A stretch of 64,000 bases of DNA from Neoceratodus forsteri. Taxonomy: Eukaryota; Chordata; Ceratodontiformes; Ceratodontidae. The position numbers and the translations under genes were made by a program. Shown piece by piece: positions 31,851 to 43,380 of the stretch. The stretch covers positions 823,300,501 to 823,364,500 of the forward strand of contig CM057459.1 of NCBI GenBank assembly GCA_016271365.2. Reading direction: 5' to 3'. Below the pieces are notes generated by a model that was not told the origin of the DNA, did no database searches, and saw only the letters and a list, made by a program, of their open reading frames with translations. Numbering within the stretch: the stretch's first letter is position 1; each line of letters starts with the position of its first letter.

Positions 31851-33400
31851 TTCCATTAGCAATCTCTGGAAATCTAGCTTGTTATCATCTGACCACTCTT
31901 TAGGCTAATGATATATGCAAAATACTGATTTCCCTATGACTACTAATTATTTTAGTTTCTGGAGAATTTTAGGATTGTCTAATAATGTGGAATTTAACAT
32001 TCATATGCCTCTGCCTGTTTTAAGTTCCTTCAGATTTGATACCTGCACCCCAATAGTTCCATGAGCTAAAGTTTTTATTAAATGTACTTCCATGTTGGTA
32101 AAGAATAGAGTACCAGAAACAAACCAAAAGTCAGTTCTTGTAGACAGGGATCATTGGAAAAACGTATAGTCAGCTGATGCTTTAGAGTGACCAGGAGCAT
32201 CAACTAACCTTGCTAGTTTACACATCTAATTTAGGAACTTAGTCACCCCCCCAAAAAAATTAAGTTTTTGGCCCTCGATCTGCTTGTGAGAGGCCACAGT
32301 TAAAATCTTTTCCAAACACAGTGTCCCTGGATGTAAACAAATGGGGTTGAATGGCTTTTAATACATCTATTCTGGTTGCCTTGATTAAAGGAGCATACAT
32401 ATTTATTAATATAAATCTGTGTCGGTTCAAACTAGGGTCCAGCAAATGGCTTTGCCTGGTTGAATGTCAACTAGTTGTTTGACTTAATTTTTTTACTTAT
32501 TTTTAAAGCAAATTCCAACAAATGTACATATTAATGATTTAAGGAATGTGGGCCTGCTCCCGATGAAACATAAGTGTATGCTTGCGCACCGCCACACGCT
32601 CCCTGCATGGCAAAGATGTTTTCTACACAAACAAAGATAAGCCTTGCCTTTTCTTGTATGAAGTGACAATAACTGAGTGTCTCCAGTGTGGTGCCAAACT
32701 CTGGTTATGACCAGGCCTCCTTGCTATAAAATGTTCATAACGTCTTCCCCTATAGACCAATATGACTAGCCCCATGCCCAGTCCTTTTGTGCTGTTTTAT
32801 ATAATTTGTGTCCTGTAATCTGTTGTCTTGCAGAGAAAATATGTCATATGCTGCTTGACCTCGAATTGAGAAAGTGGTGGGTTTTCTTTTCAATGCTCCA
32901 ATGCTATTCACATTCAAGAGTTCGTATGTAACTAGTAGGTCAGTTCTCATAATGCTGGAAAGAGGAAGTACTTATAGAGATGAATCCATTCCTTTCTTCA
33001 GGCGTCAGAACTTGTCCTCCATGTTTTCTTTTTAACCTTTTGTTGGTGTGATCCAATTTCGTCAGTTTCTGAGGAAAGACCCTTTTGAAGTGAACAGAAT
33101 GAGGAAACAACTGATCATGTATAAGAGTCCTCCTCTTCTTCTGTATGTGCCACCAATGATGGTCTGTTGGAGTGAAGCAAAAGTATTCTCTAGACAACTT
33201 TTCAGGTTTGTCCATGTTTGTTTTAACTTTTTTTATCACTTTTCCATGCTGCAGTCTGAAGCGATCATCTGTAGGATTATGGGGGGGGGGGGATTTCATA
33301 ATTTTTATCATGTGTAGTATTATCCTGTTTTCTTGTGTTGTTTCCTCAAATAATTTTGGTGAAGTTTCATTAAATATTGATGGTTGGAGTTCCATCCAAG
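31850..33400 (-). pseudogene. Tx1/L1-like LINE remnant: possible ORF1 end and endonuclease
   Basis: The minus strand encodes an APE-type endonuclease in pieces. LLNVNSIGALKRKPTTFSIR and FSLQDNRLQDTNYIKQHKRT (32930-32790) match the N-terminal blocks. RFILINMYAPLIKATRIDVL and FGKDFNCGLSQADRGPK (32415-32265) match the central block, with GDFN changed to KDFN. SADYTFFQ and RTDFWFVSGTLFF (~32180-32110) match the RIDFF block. A 151-codon reading upstream (33395-32940), rich in lysine and ending before the endonuclease, could be ORF1 or leader. No RT remains, so it is cut off within ORF2. Confidence 0.6.
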
Positions 33401-33619
33401 CAGGTAATTGGTCCTTATTTGTAGTTACTCCCTCTTGGAGGGATGAGGAAGAGAGGTATGCCTGTGAGATTTATTTATTTGTGGTACTTGTTCCTGTGTC
33501 ACTCATCTATTGTGCTCTTTCTGTAGAATGCTATGCTGTTGTTGGTCTCTCTGTGAAATTTCCCAGAAGGAAAGGGAGGTTTGAATCCTTTGATGGTTTA
33601 GGTTTTTGAGCTTGTATCA

Positions 33620-34004
33620 GGTTTTAATTCTGTTACAGAAACTCAGAGCAGTTATGCACCGTCCAAGGGAGAGACAAGAAAGACTAACCTTCCTCACATA
33701 AGTTGCCTCTTGGTGTGTTTTTGCAGTGTAAACTTGGGTGCCCTAGTTCTCCACAGAGACCAAATTTTGTATGTTCACATGCACTGATTTGAGGCTGTAA
33801 TGAACTGTATATATAATAAGATTTTGATTTGTCCTAGTAAAACAAAATGCCTCTGTCAAGTCCAAGAAAGAAACTGCTTGATGAGCACTGCATTCCTGAA
33901 TTTGTATACCTTAGCTTGATCCTGAAATCCAATCCCCCCTCCCCTCAAAAAGCTTTCTGCATCATCATGGGCTCAGGGTTGCTCAAGATATCACTGTGTT
34001 TCTC
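33620..34004. other. Unassigned sequence left of the Ngaro element
   Basis: Nothing recognised. The true 5' edge of the Ngaro element could lie slightly inside this stretch. Confidence 0.35.
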
Positions 34005-34240
34005 CAGCCAAAACAAAGTCTGCCAAATCATTGCAACAGATGTCCCCTTGTCTGTGTTCCCTCCCTGCAATCTGTAGTCGGGCAGCTAGGGTTTCATCAT
34101 CTGAGGTGGGGACTTAGCCCTGGCACCACCCCCAAAGGAGAAACCACTGGGGCCACCCACAGGGTGTGGGGAACATGGAGGGGGTGGAGAGGGAAGAGTT
34201 AAATGAAGATGAAGCCAGAAGCTCCCTCTCAATTCATCCT
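34005..34240 (+). repeat. Ngaro split repeat A1
   Basis: Homologous to 52885-53120. Shared landmarks are AAGTCT(G/A)CCAAA.CATTG, CTTGTCTGTG, CTGTAGTC.GG, CACAGGGTGTG and the GGAACAT/GGCACATGGA region. In this group A1 is the 5' terminal repeat. Confidence 0.7.
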
Positions 34241-34328
34241 TCCTCTTTAGATTTACTGATCTTCAGAACAATAGGACCCTAAAGAACAACAGCAGCCTTC
34301 TTTTTTTTAACTCTTTTTATCTCCTGGT

Positions 34329-37090
34329 ATGAGAGGGGGAATTGCTCCCTCTCATTTCCCAAACATCACATCTGGAATCCCCCTCAGGTTGCCCAGGCTG
34401 GGGAGGCCCACAATGTTCCACCTGCAGCCAGGTTCCATAAGGGGAGAGACCGAGATTAACCAGAGGCCCCAGCTGGGGCTTGTGCCCGTGGTATCATTCA
34501 GTCAGAGGTCCAGGGGCATCATGGTGCTTCAGGGCCTTTTTTCCCTGTAGGTTCCCCAGAGGTGGGAACATGCAATGGTATCAGCATGGGTTGGGGACAC
34601 TCCCGCACCTGACCTACAGACATCTGCCATCACCACCGCCACTGAAGTGTGGCTCCAACTGTTGCACACAGCCAGCCTCCACTGGGTGTCACTGCCATGC
34701 CGAGGAGCTGCAACCCTCATCCTCAGAGGAGGAGAGCTGTCCATAGGTAGGGTTGTGCAAAATTGGAAACTTTCACCCCGCTAAATATTTCATGTAAATA
34801 GCACATTTTGTGGAATATTTCACTGGGCAAAAAGCAAAATTTCCCCCTCTGTTGTGAGCAAATTTTCACTGCCAAGCCAGTGGAATTTCACTTGCGGGAG
34901 AAATTTCGCCACTCACTGGTGAAATTTCACCACCCGTGTTGATATTTTGCCTCCTGTGGGAGTAATTTCACCTCCTGCAGTGAAATTTAGTGGCCACTGG
35001 CCACTTCCCAAAGTTCCCCCTGGTGTCTAGTGGTCCCCCTGTCTGATCACCAGCCATAATTTAATTAGTTAGGCACCCCCCAGTTACCTTGGCCCTTGGC
35101 CATTTGTTTGATTAAAAAAAATCAACCCCAACTCCCTGGTGTCCAGCGTACTCCCCCACCCCCACCTCATCATTAGCAAAACCGCTCCCACCCAGATCCC
35201 CCAGTATCCCAGTTGGGCCACCGCACAACCCTCCACTCACCTCCATGGCTGGCAGCCCAAATGAGTGCTTGAATGAATAGCGCATGCACTCATTCATTCA
35301 AGTGTTCAGTGCGCTCAGTCAGGCTGCCAGCTGTAGAGGTGAGTGGGGGCTGTGCTGGTGGCCTGGTTGGGGTACTGGGGGAGCTGGGTGGAGCCACAGG
35401 TAATGATGGGGTAGAGGGTGGAGGGTTTGGTTAGACACCAGGGAGTTTGGGTTGAATTTTCTTTTTTTTTTTAAATCAAATGGCCTGGGGCCAAGGTAGC
35501 TGGGGGGGGTGCCTATCTAATTAAATTACAGCCAGTGATCAGCTGGAGGGACCACTAGACACCAGGGATTTGTGGTTGAATTGTGTGTGTGTGTCTGGAG
35601 GGGGTGCTTACTGCTATTTTGCCTCAATTTCTTGAAACATTTCACATGGTGAAATTGCAGATTTCACTGCAGTTTCGCTGGCAAAATTTTATTTCACTGC
35701 ATCTCTATACCTACAATGCTAATCCTACCTTCCCCCAACCGATCCACTGATGCACCGCACTCATTCCTGAACATTGGTCATTGGCACTGCATGCGAAGCA
35801 CTAAAGCTGTGCCAGTGGGCTGGCAACAGCAGCCTTCTTAATTCTGCTGTTTTGCCATTACAGCTCCTGTACATTGCACAGCAAGAACAATACCATCTCT
35901 ATGAAGGCAACAATGACTGTAACTTTGGAGGCACAGCTGAGGCAATGTATGAAAAGGACAGGTGCAACCAACTGGAAGCATGCCTAGAGGGGACCGGACC
36001 AGCACTCCAAAGGTGACCAGAGCAATAGAGAAGTGCATGCAGGCAGAGAAGGAGCTAGCACTGCCTCCAGCGAAGGTACCCAGGAAACCACAGGAAGGAA
36101 GGATCAAGTTGGGGGTTTCAGAGTTGTCAGACAAGGAGTTCAAAAGCATGGTAATATGTGTTTTCAGCAAAGTGCCTCATGGGGTGCATCCTCTGGCCAA
36201 GCCCAAAAAAGTACCCCAAAAAATCCACCTCTCCAGGCATTGAGTTAGATGAGGAAATGGTGGTGACAACCATACCTCCATGCGTGAGCCGTCACCAGTA
36301 AAGGCAGCCCCACCAGCCATACCCCTAAGCAGCCTGGCACTGAGAAACCTTCCAGCATGGATGAGTAGCTGAACAGACTCATGGACATCATGATCAGGTG
36401 TCTCACTTCAGTCCTGAACCAGCTGCAGGGGGAGAGACTGGCCAGATGTCCACAGCCACTGAAAGCAGCAGCACTGCACTGCAGGCAGTGACCTCAGAGA
36501 CCCTCCTTGGTCACTGAATCAGCTTGTTGAAACTGTTGGTTTCCCACTTGATAAACAAGGTCTGGCAGAAGTTCTGGAACCAAGAGTTTGTGCACATGTT
36601 TTCCTTGCTCAACCGCTCAAGCAAGCAGGACAACAGCAAGGATAAAAAAGATAACCAAGGAAAGAAGAAGGTTTAGGTGGAACACACCTTCAACAATTGT
36701 CTGACAGTCTTCATGGTTTTTGCAAGCACAATATGCCAGGCAACCTAGGAAAAGTGTATCAACCTTTTTATTTACTTGAACAGGATTATGCTGGTCCATA
36801 TACTCAAAGGGGGGATAACTTTGCTCCACTGTGACAAGGAATACAGACTCATATGCAGTATCACTCATTGCTAGATTGGGGCATCCTGGACATGCACTTT
36901 ATAGTCAAAGTCATGCATGGAAAAGGAGTCATATACATGGACAGTGATTTGCCCATCAAGGTTTCCCAACCACAGAGGTCTGACACTGCTGGGACCTTCC
37001 CTCAAATTTGCTATAGCTTCAGTAAGGGGTGTTTCACTAAATGCCACTGTAGGTTTTAGCATGAATGTGTCAACCCTGGACTGAACCATC
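34329..37090 (+). pseudogene. Ngaro ORF1 (gag-like) remnant
   Basis: Reading starts near 34329 and continues, after the foldback insertion, from ~35715. Recognisable parts are a basic stretch (AIEKCMQAEKELALPPAKVP, 36018 onward), HTFNNCLTVFMVFASTICQ at ~36683-36740, LFIYLNRIM just after it, and a cysteine/histidine cluster CFTKCHCRF.HECVNPG at ~37027-37080. That cluster is in the place where Ngaro gag has its zinc-knuckle-like motif. Stops and frameshifts are many. Assignment rests on position before the RT and on these blocks. Confidence 0.62.
34744..35714. mobile_element. Foldback element 2, inserted in the Ngaro ORF1
   Basis: The left end TAGGTAGGGTTGTGC and the inverted right end TAGGTATAGAGATGC are similar. 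Long arms follow: AATTTCACTGG/GTGAAATTTC blocks outside, then CCCTGGTGTCTAGTGGTCCC (35018 onward) on the left and GGGACCACTAGACACCAGGG (35549 onward) on the right, then CAAATGGCC..TTTGATTTAAA and CTCCACTCACCTC/GAGGTGAGTG. The centre near 35285 is the palindrome GAATGAATAGCGCATGCAC. No protein is encoded. The ends resemble hAT termini, but an 8-bp duplication is not convincing. Confidence 0.68.
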
Positions 37091-37129
37091 ATCCCCTTGT
37101 AAAATGAACCCCCCAAGCCCTGAAAGAAG

Positions 37130-37410
37130 GCAACCACCCCTTTCTAAAGAAGTTGAACAAGCCCTATGGATGCAAGTCTATCCATCCAGGGAAAGGCTGG
37201 TGGCTTAGACCTTGGCTGGAATGATGCCCGAATCGTGAACTGGCTTGCCTTTTGGCAGAAGGTTTCTCAGTTGGCTTCAGAATCCCATACACTAGGCCAT
37301 GCAAGAGGTATAATGTTAAGAATATGAAATCTGCTTGAAACAGACCACAGATTGTTTGGGACAAACTGAAAAAGGAGTTGTGGCTGGTGAGGGCGTGCAG
37401 CCCTTACCCT
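37130..37410 (+). pseudogene. Ngaro reverse transcriptase, N-terminal piece
   Basis: Reads LLAEGFSVGFRIPYTRP, YNVKNMKSA and VWDKLKKELWLVRACSPYP, the block that precedes the RT fingers in DIRS/Ngaro proteins. It is cut at TTACCCT (37404-37410) by the CR1 insertion and resumes at 46228. Confidence 0.68.
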
Positions 37411-37639
37411 AGTCACTAATGTGTAACAGTCACTGCTGGAAGGGATGACAGGACAGGTGGCAATAGGTGTGTAAAATACTATCTAGGGTAAGGTTAAAAA
37501 AAGGTTAAAATAATCAAAAAGGTGGGAATAGGTGAAACATCTCATCTAGAGTAGGGGTAATAAAAGGGACTAGAGTAAGCAAAACAAAAAAAAGCCAAGG
37601 TAAATAATAGCTATGCTGGAAGTGGTGTAATGCAGTGGA

Positions 37640-38162
37640 TGTGGGGTGACAGTTTTCTGTGAGATTTTCTGGAGACTGCGGTGCTGTCCAATCTGCGAAG
37701 ACCTCTCTGGGCTGAGGGTGGAGGTTGCTTGTCTCCAAGCTCAGTTTGCTAGGATCTGGAAAGGCCTCCTTCCCCACTCAGGGATGACCAAGTTTGCCAC
37801 TATTGCTTTAAAGGTTGCCAGAGAGGAGGGGTGGCTAGGCTATGGTGGGCATGAGAAGAGTGAGGGTGGTGGGTCAGAGGCACGTCAGCAAGATGGTTCC
37901 ACTACGTAACTCATACACTGCTCTGGCAGGGCAGGACTGTCCCATGGAGACACCCATAGTAGTGGCTAAGGAGGATGTATGGGTCCGCCATACTGGAGAC
38001 CTCAGGATGGATGGTAGAGGACTCCAGAGAGGAGGAAGCAACTCCTGGTGGGGAACTCAGTTTATTAGGGGGATAGATTTTGGGATAGGGAGGGAAGGGG
38101 AGAGGGAGGTTAGGTGCCTACCTGGCACCACAGCTGAGAGGGATGGGTAGTGGATCCTCATG
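37640..38162 (+). pseudogene. CR1 ORF1, N-terminal part with start of esterase domain (element F)
   Basis: LRCCPICEDLSGLRVEVACL (~37667-37730) has the cysteine pair and leucine-rich helix of CR1 ORF1. Near 38045 NSWWGTQFIRGIDFG corresponds to the first block of the SGNH-esterase domain, where the usual GDS has become GTQ, losing the catalytic serine. REVRCLPGTTAERDG follows, then the L2 interrupts it. The second half resumes at 42797. Confidence 0.65.
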
Positions 38163-38813
38163 ATTTATTTATTTATTTAGCCTTTGTTTACCGGGTAAGT
38201 ACACTAGACAAATTTTATGCCTATTTTCAGGAACGACCTGGGAGAATACAACAAAGGGATACAGATAACTGTACATAAAGGTTGCAAGTACATCATGACA
38301 AATATAACTAGACATATGGGAAATAAAGTACATCATTGACTAATAAGAGTAACATACAGGAGTAGAACACGATCCAAAGGAATGGTAGGTCATAATATAA
38401 CTTATAACTATATAGTTTGGCACCCCAAGGCAAGGAGGTTCATAGACAAACTTCCACAAAGTCATCATGCATTAAGACATATAGATTAAGGCAGGACTAG
38501 GATGCATGGGAGTGGGCAGTCCTACTTATGACCAAGGTGCAATGCTGTGGACAAAAAAGGTATGCCCAATAGTCAAAACCCAGGCAACTGAAAGAGTTTA
38601 ATAGGATCATTGGAGTCCGCAAGAAGTATCAAGCAGCTTCAGTGAAGGCAGCTTGGGGCAAGTTTGACAATAGTTTAGGATTCCCCTAGGGAGGCTTGGG
38701 GCAGTCATTCACAGAGGCTAGTTTCAGGTAACCCCACAGGGAGTTGCGAAAACTCTGATAGGAGGGGGCCGAGCGGATGTCACCAGGGAAGGAGTTCCAA
38801 AGTCTGGGTGCAC

Positions 38814-41091
38814 TTACGGCAAAGTCCCGATCCCCCATGAGGGTCCGGGTGGAGGGACTTTGAGCATCCCTGAGGTCTGGAACCTAAGATGGTAGGGGGT
38901 AGCGTCCATTTGTGGTAGAAGCAGGGCTAGCCCCTGGGGGATGCCAGTTCTGATCACTTTCCCCGAGAGGCACCCAACCCCGAAATCAAGGTATCTGGCT
39001 GGGGAGAGCCAGCAAAGTTGATCATATAGCACACATCAGTGGGTGAGACAGGATGCAACCAGAGCGAAATGGCAGATGCTGTTATATGCCGTGTGCCACA
39101 GAGTGAGATGAGTTTTTGGGAGTGAGCAAATAGGTGCAGACCATAGATGAGCGAGGGAAGAAGTACTCCTCTCGCAAGGCAAGTCTGGCCGCTGGTGTAA
39201 GGTTGTACTTGGCCCTGTAGGCCAGGCCTAGTTTACAGTTCACTGCCCTGAAGATGTTAAGGATATGACTCCTCATGTCAAGTTGGGGGTCAAGTGTTAC
39301 CCCTAGGTATTTGATGGAGGTCACTACCAGTAGTGAGGGTCCATCAGCATTGGTGATGTTTAGCAAGGCCGACAAGGCTTTGATTATGGCCTTGGAGCCA
39401 AAGAGCATAGCCTGAGTTTTTTTCAGGTTCAGGACCAGTTTTTGATTAGTAACCCAGGACAAGATATTGTTAAAGTCATAGGACAACCACTGGTTTAGAG
39501 TGGTGGCATCCTGGGAGTGAGCCAGTATCACCAAGTAATCTGCATACAGGGTGGCACTACAGCTGGTTGTCACCTTGGGTAGTTGATTGATAAAGAGGGA
39601 GAAAAGGAGGGAGCCCATTACCGAACCCTGGGGGACTCCAGAGGTCACCAGTAGGGGCTCGGAGAGGATTTTATTGAAGCAGGTCCATTGCTTTCGACTA
39701 TGCAGGTAGCCCGTAAACCATTGCATAGCATGGGGGGAGAGGCCAAGTGATCACAACTGTGAGCCAAGCAGTTTATGATCAATAAGGTCGAAGGCTTTGG
39801 ACAAGTCGATGAATATGGCACTAGAGAGTTTGCCCTGGTCCATGGCAGTTCTGATGCTTAATGTTACCGAGATCAAGGCTGTGGTGGTGCTATTCCGCTT
39901 TCAACATCCGTGTTGGGCTGGGGACAGCAGCTCATGAGAGTGGATGTACTCCGAGAGCTGCTCAGTCGCTATCTTTTCAAGGAGCTTGCTAAGGGATGAG
40001 AGAATAGCAATTGGACGGTAGTTATCCGGTGATTTAGGATTGCCCTGCTTCAGAATGGGGACTATCTTCGCCTCTTTCCAGATATCGGGTATGGTCCCCA
40101 ATCCAAGGGATAGGTTGAAGATGTGGGCTACTGGGGAGGCAATATGCGCAGCACCGAGCTTTAGAAGCTTGGGCTCCAGGTTGTCTAGGCCAGGGCTAGA
40201 GTACTGGGAGAGGCCTGCTAGGCGTCTCTGTGTGTCCAGGACTGACACGGCCCTAAGGTAAAACATTTGCCTAGTAGGGAGATCCACCTGTCGAGTTGGG
40301 GGGGGGGGTGGAGCAAGCTCTCATCGACCGGGAAGAGAGCAGTGAAAGCCGAGAGGTCAGAGAAGTGTGAATTTAGGGAGTTAGCGACGGTATGGGGAAT
40401 ATTGCAGGAAACCCCATTTATAACCATGTCCGTTACCCCAGGATGGGAGGACACACTGACAAGGGTTTTTATATTTCTCCAGAACCTCCTAAATTTCACT
40501 GGCAGTACTGAGAAGATCGGTCTTGCAAAAGTCACTCTTCACAACCCTAATGGCCTTTTTACACTTATTTCTAAGGTGTCTGTATTTTTGGAAAATGGTG
40601 GGATCACTGGAACCTTTGAAATGGGCCCAACACTTATCTCTCTCCCGCATTTGGGCTAAGAGACTCCCATTTAGCCAGAGGGTAGCAGACCCCCACACCC
40701 TGCGGGTGACCTTGGGGGCATGCTTGTCTTGCAGGGCCCCAAAGGTGGTAGAGTAAGAGGTAGCCACTGAAGGGTCAATGGCTTCAAGCACCCCAGACCA
40801 GTCAGTAAGCCTTAAGTCCTCCAGGAACCCCCCAGGGTCAAACCTGGAGTAGTTTCTGACATGCATAATTTTGTGAGGAATTTTGGGGGAAGGAATTTTC
40901 CATACGCAGAAGACCGGAGAGTGGTCAGATATGGAGTCAGACAGCGTGCCTGCAGATGAGATCCTGTCCGGGCGGTTGGACATGATCCAGTCCAGAAGAG
41001 TGCAGGAGGACCCATTTGCTGACTGCCTAGTTGGCTCCTGGATAAGTTGGGTCAGGGTAAGGTTAGAGAGTAGGGACTCGAAGTGTTTCAC
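38814..41091 (-). pseudogene. L2 reverse transcriptase and linker (38.2-42.8 kb element)
   Basis: 41091-40489 gives the end of the endonuclease and linker (ISDHSPVFCVWKIPSPKIP, RRVWGSATLWLNGSLLAQM). 40287-39901 gives RT fingers (LGTIPDIWKEAKIVPILKQG, NYRPIAILSSLSKLLEKIA). Near 39800, FIDLSKAFDLIDHKLL-like sequence lies in another frame. 39726-39082 gives SGVPQGSVMGSLLFSLFI and the catalytic box LYADYLVILA, in which the second aspartate of YADD is tyrosine. KTQAMLFGS and IKYLGVTLDPQLDMRSH follow. The last piece is 39032-38814. Confidence 0.83.
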
Positions 41092-41624
41092 ATTACCACC
41101 ATCCCAGTTAAGGTTAGTATCACCCAGGATAATAGTTCATTTTCCCCCACTCTGGGATCAACTGAGTCCATGAGGTGGGTTAATCCAGAGAGCCCACCCT
41201 TTGGAGGGTTGTAGGTGCACACTAGGTGCAGTTTCTTTGTGTCCCCAAGTAGGAGTAGCACATGCAGAAACTCACAAGGGGACACGCTGGGTTGCTGGCA
41301 GGCAACTAGGGAGATTTTCAAATGACTCCTGTAGTAGATCAATATGCCACCCTCCCTTTTATTCCCAGATCTGTCCAGTCATGTGAACTCATACCCAGTA
41401 AGTACACAGGCTGAATTGGGGACAGAGGGTTTAAGCCAGGTCTCGGTCACTCCAAGGATGTCGGGCTTATAGAGTGCCACCCACGCTACTACCTCATTGC
41501 GGTTTGGCAGCAGGCTCCTAATATTGAGATGAGCTACTTTTAGGCCCTTACCCGTGCCCCATGCAGGAGGGATATTGTGGGCCGGGTTGATTGGACCAGG
41601 GTTAGATTCAATATCTCCAGCCAT
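41088..41624 (-). pseudogene. L2 endonuclease with 2A-like motif at its N-terminus
   Basis: Reading from 41624 gives MAGDIESNPGP, then KVAHLNIRSLLPNRNEVVAW and PDILGVTETWLKPSVP, the catalytic N and E blocks of the APE endonuclease. After a stop near 41379, 41342-41088 carries KISLVACQQPSVSPCEFLHV and a GDTN-like LGDTK, then VILTLTGMVVM, where a GDFN-type box is degraded. DIESNPGP (41592-41615) fits the D(V/I)ExNPGP consensus of 2A peptides, which cause a peptide-bond skip during translation. In frame upstream, LLLLTLLMAGDIE gives a hydrophobic lead-in as far as a TGA. Confidence 0.75.
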
Positions 41625-42084
41625 AAGTAGTGTTAAGAGGAGGAGCCAGGGGGAGATACCACTTCATGTGGGATTGGCCATCTGGGAGATTCCGAGCACG
41701 GATACACTTGACCCTGGTTGTACACATTAGGCACCGAAGGTCTAGGCAGCAGGTAATACAGCGGTGGGCCTTGTTGTTCACAAGGGAATTTGAGAAGGTG
41801 AAGTCAGTTGTCTCACAGGAGGGAGACCATCTCCAGTTTTCATCCAGAGACATTGGAAGGGTGGTGACCATTTGGAGCAGGGTAAGCCCCAGTGCAAGAC
41901 CTACGAGGACCAGCATCCTGTAGGTGGCTGTCAGCACACCCTTATCATCTGCCTTGCGAGTATCCCTACCCTCCCTAGGCAGAGGGTGGGGGTGCCAAGC
42001 CCATTTCCTAACTGGAGGCATTAGGCCAGCTAGTAAGTTGTGTCCGATCAGCCAGGGATGAGCTGCAGGGAAAGGAAGGGGCAA
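41608..42084 (-). pseudogene. L2 upstream ORF, hydrophobic and cysteine-rich
   Basis: 158 codons in a different frame from the endonuclease, ending just past the 2A motif. It has a hydrophobic segment MLVLVGLALGLTLLQMV, then a cysteine cluster CITCCLDLRCLMCTTRVKC (~41755-41700). It ends with a frame overlap of the DIESNPGP-coding sequence. It could be the original leader of the polyprotein displaced by a frameshift. I know no confident homologue, so the role is not assigned. Confidence 0.45.
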
Positions 42085-42796
42085 TGGAGAATACTAAGCG
42101 AAGAAATAGGTTAGTTAGGAACTTGTTTCGGTTAGTACCAAGCAATTTTGGATAAGGAAATGAGCAGCGCAAGGAGTGCTGACAGCTGGGGGTAGGAGGA
42201 ACCAGACTAGACTTCTGGAAGGCAGGAACTGCCCTATCCCTTAGGGAGCACACACAGCACTGTTTTCTGCTCTGTAAGTCACATTACAGGCAGGCAATTA
42301 GCTTGGCGCTATAGGTAGCAATATTGGATTAAGGACAACTTACACCACTAGCCACTATAGGCAGGCAGTTCACAGCTCTAGCAAGTGAGAACCTGCTCTC
42401 TTTTAGCTGGGCCTACCATAGGCAAAGGACTGATCTATTTTGACCAGCCAGGTATAATTTCAGCTAGATAAATGATTGACTATGGCACAGAAACAGTGTA
42501 ACAAGAAAAACAATTTGGTCAATATAAGTACCATCACAGTCTAACATCATAACACATGTAATGTCAGTAAAACAGTTGAAAATGATTTATACAGCATGAT
42601 CTGAGGAGGTGAGAGTGGGGAGGACTTCTCTGAGAAGTTTTAAGCTAAGCCGCTGGAAATATGAGCAGGACCTCCCCTTTTAGCTGATAGGATGAGGCAG
42701 CTCACAGAAGGCAGAGCCAGTGAGCATTTAATGGGAGGAGGGAACAGGGCGGGCAGGTGGGCTGAAAAATTCGGGCTCTCTCCTGCACCGGGGCAG
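42085..42796 (-). other. Probable 5' UTR of the L2
   Basis: No coding motif. It lies between the L2 upstream ORF and the probable target duplication at 42797, so it is most likely the element's promoter-bearing leader. No core promoter can be named. Confidence 0.45.
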
Positions 42797-43170
42797 GGAT
42801 CACTATGGTAGCAGGACAAGAGGGAGAGCTTTGCCACCTAGTGACCAGTGACCTGGCTAGGGATGAGGTTGGGAGAGTGCAGGAGGAGTTCTAGGAATTG
42901 GGGACAGTCTTAGGCAAGTAGCATGCTCAGTGGCATTTTCTGAGGTGTTGCCTTTCCATGACAGAGGGGAGGTTAGGGTACTCCATACCAAAAGCTTCAA
43001 CCAGTGGTTGAAGGATTGGTGTTGAGATGAGGGTTTCGGCATCATTGGTGACTGGAGTCCAACTTGGAGGCATATAGGCCTATACCGGGGAGATAGCCTG
43101 CATCCATCTCGGAGGGGAGTGATAGTCTTCAGTGGACAGTTTAAATGCTACATTGGCAATCATTTAAACT
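42797..43170 (+). pseudogene. CR1 ORF1 esterase domain, second half (element F)
   Basis: Continues from 38162. CHLVTSDLARDEVGRVQEEF (42830-42890) matches the VGTNDLAR block, with GTND changed to VTSD. HAQWHFLRCCLSM follows, then, in another frame, FNQWLKDWC and DEGFGIIGDWSPTWRHIGLY with DSLHPSRRG (42990-43125), where the catalytic D..H pair is kept. SGNH esterase domains are a known part of CR1 ORF1. There are two frame breaks. Confidence 0.72.
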
Positions 43171-43380
43171 AGCTGAGGGGTGTAACAGAAGGAAGCAGGG
43201 AAACATGAACTGTCCAACCCCACAAGCCAAAGTAGTCCATAAGGAAAACCCTAGGGGAAGGAAATCCCCAAGGGTTTCTTAGAGCAGGACAAGAAGAATG
43301 GTAGAAATGAGGAGGGGTGGGAATGAAGGCAGAAGGGATAAGGACAATAGGAGAATGGGAAAAGTGGGGACTGACAAGAA

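Larger units (their letters stand above)
38163..42796 (-). mobile_element. Near-full-length L2-type LINE, inserted in the CR1 esterase domain
   Basis: The minus-strand element has its 3' end at 38163 (TTTATTTATTTATTTAG, ACCGGGTAAGTACACTAGAC) and 5' end near 42796. Flanks GGATCCTCATG (38152-38162) and GGATCACTATG (42797-42807) match at 8 of 11 positions and read in the same CR1 frame (ILM / ITM). I take these as the target duplication. The 4.6-kb length leaves ~0.7 kb of 5' leader above the coding region. Confidence 0.78.

Noticed and set aside
41630..41923. 97-codon plus-strand reading
   Set aside because: Shadow of the cysteine-rich L2 leader on the minus strand.
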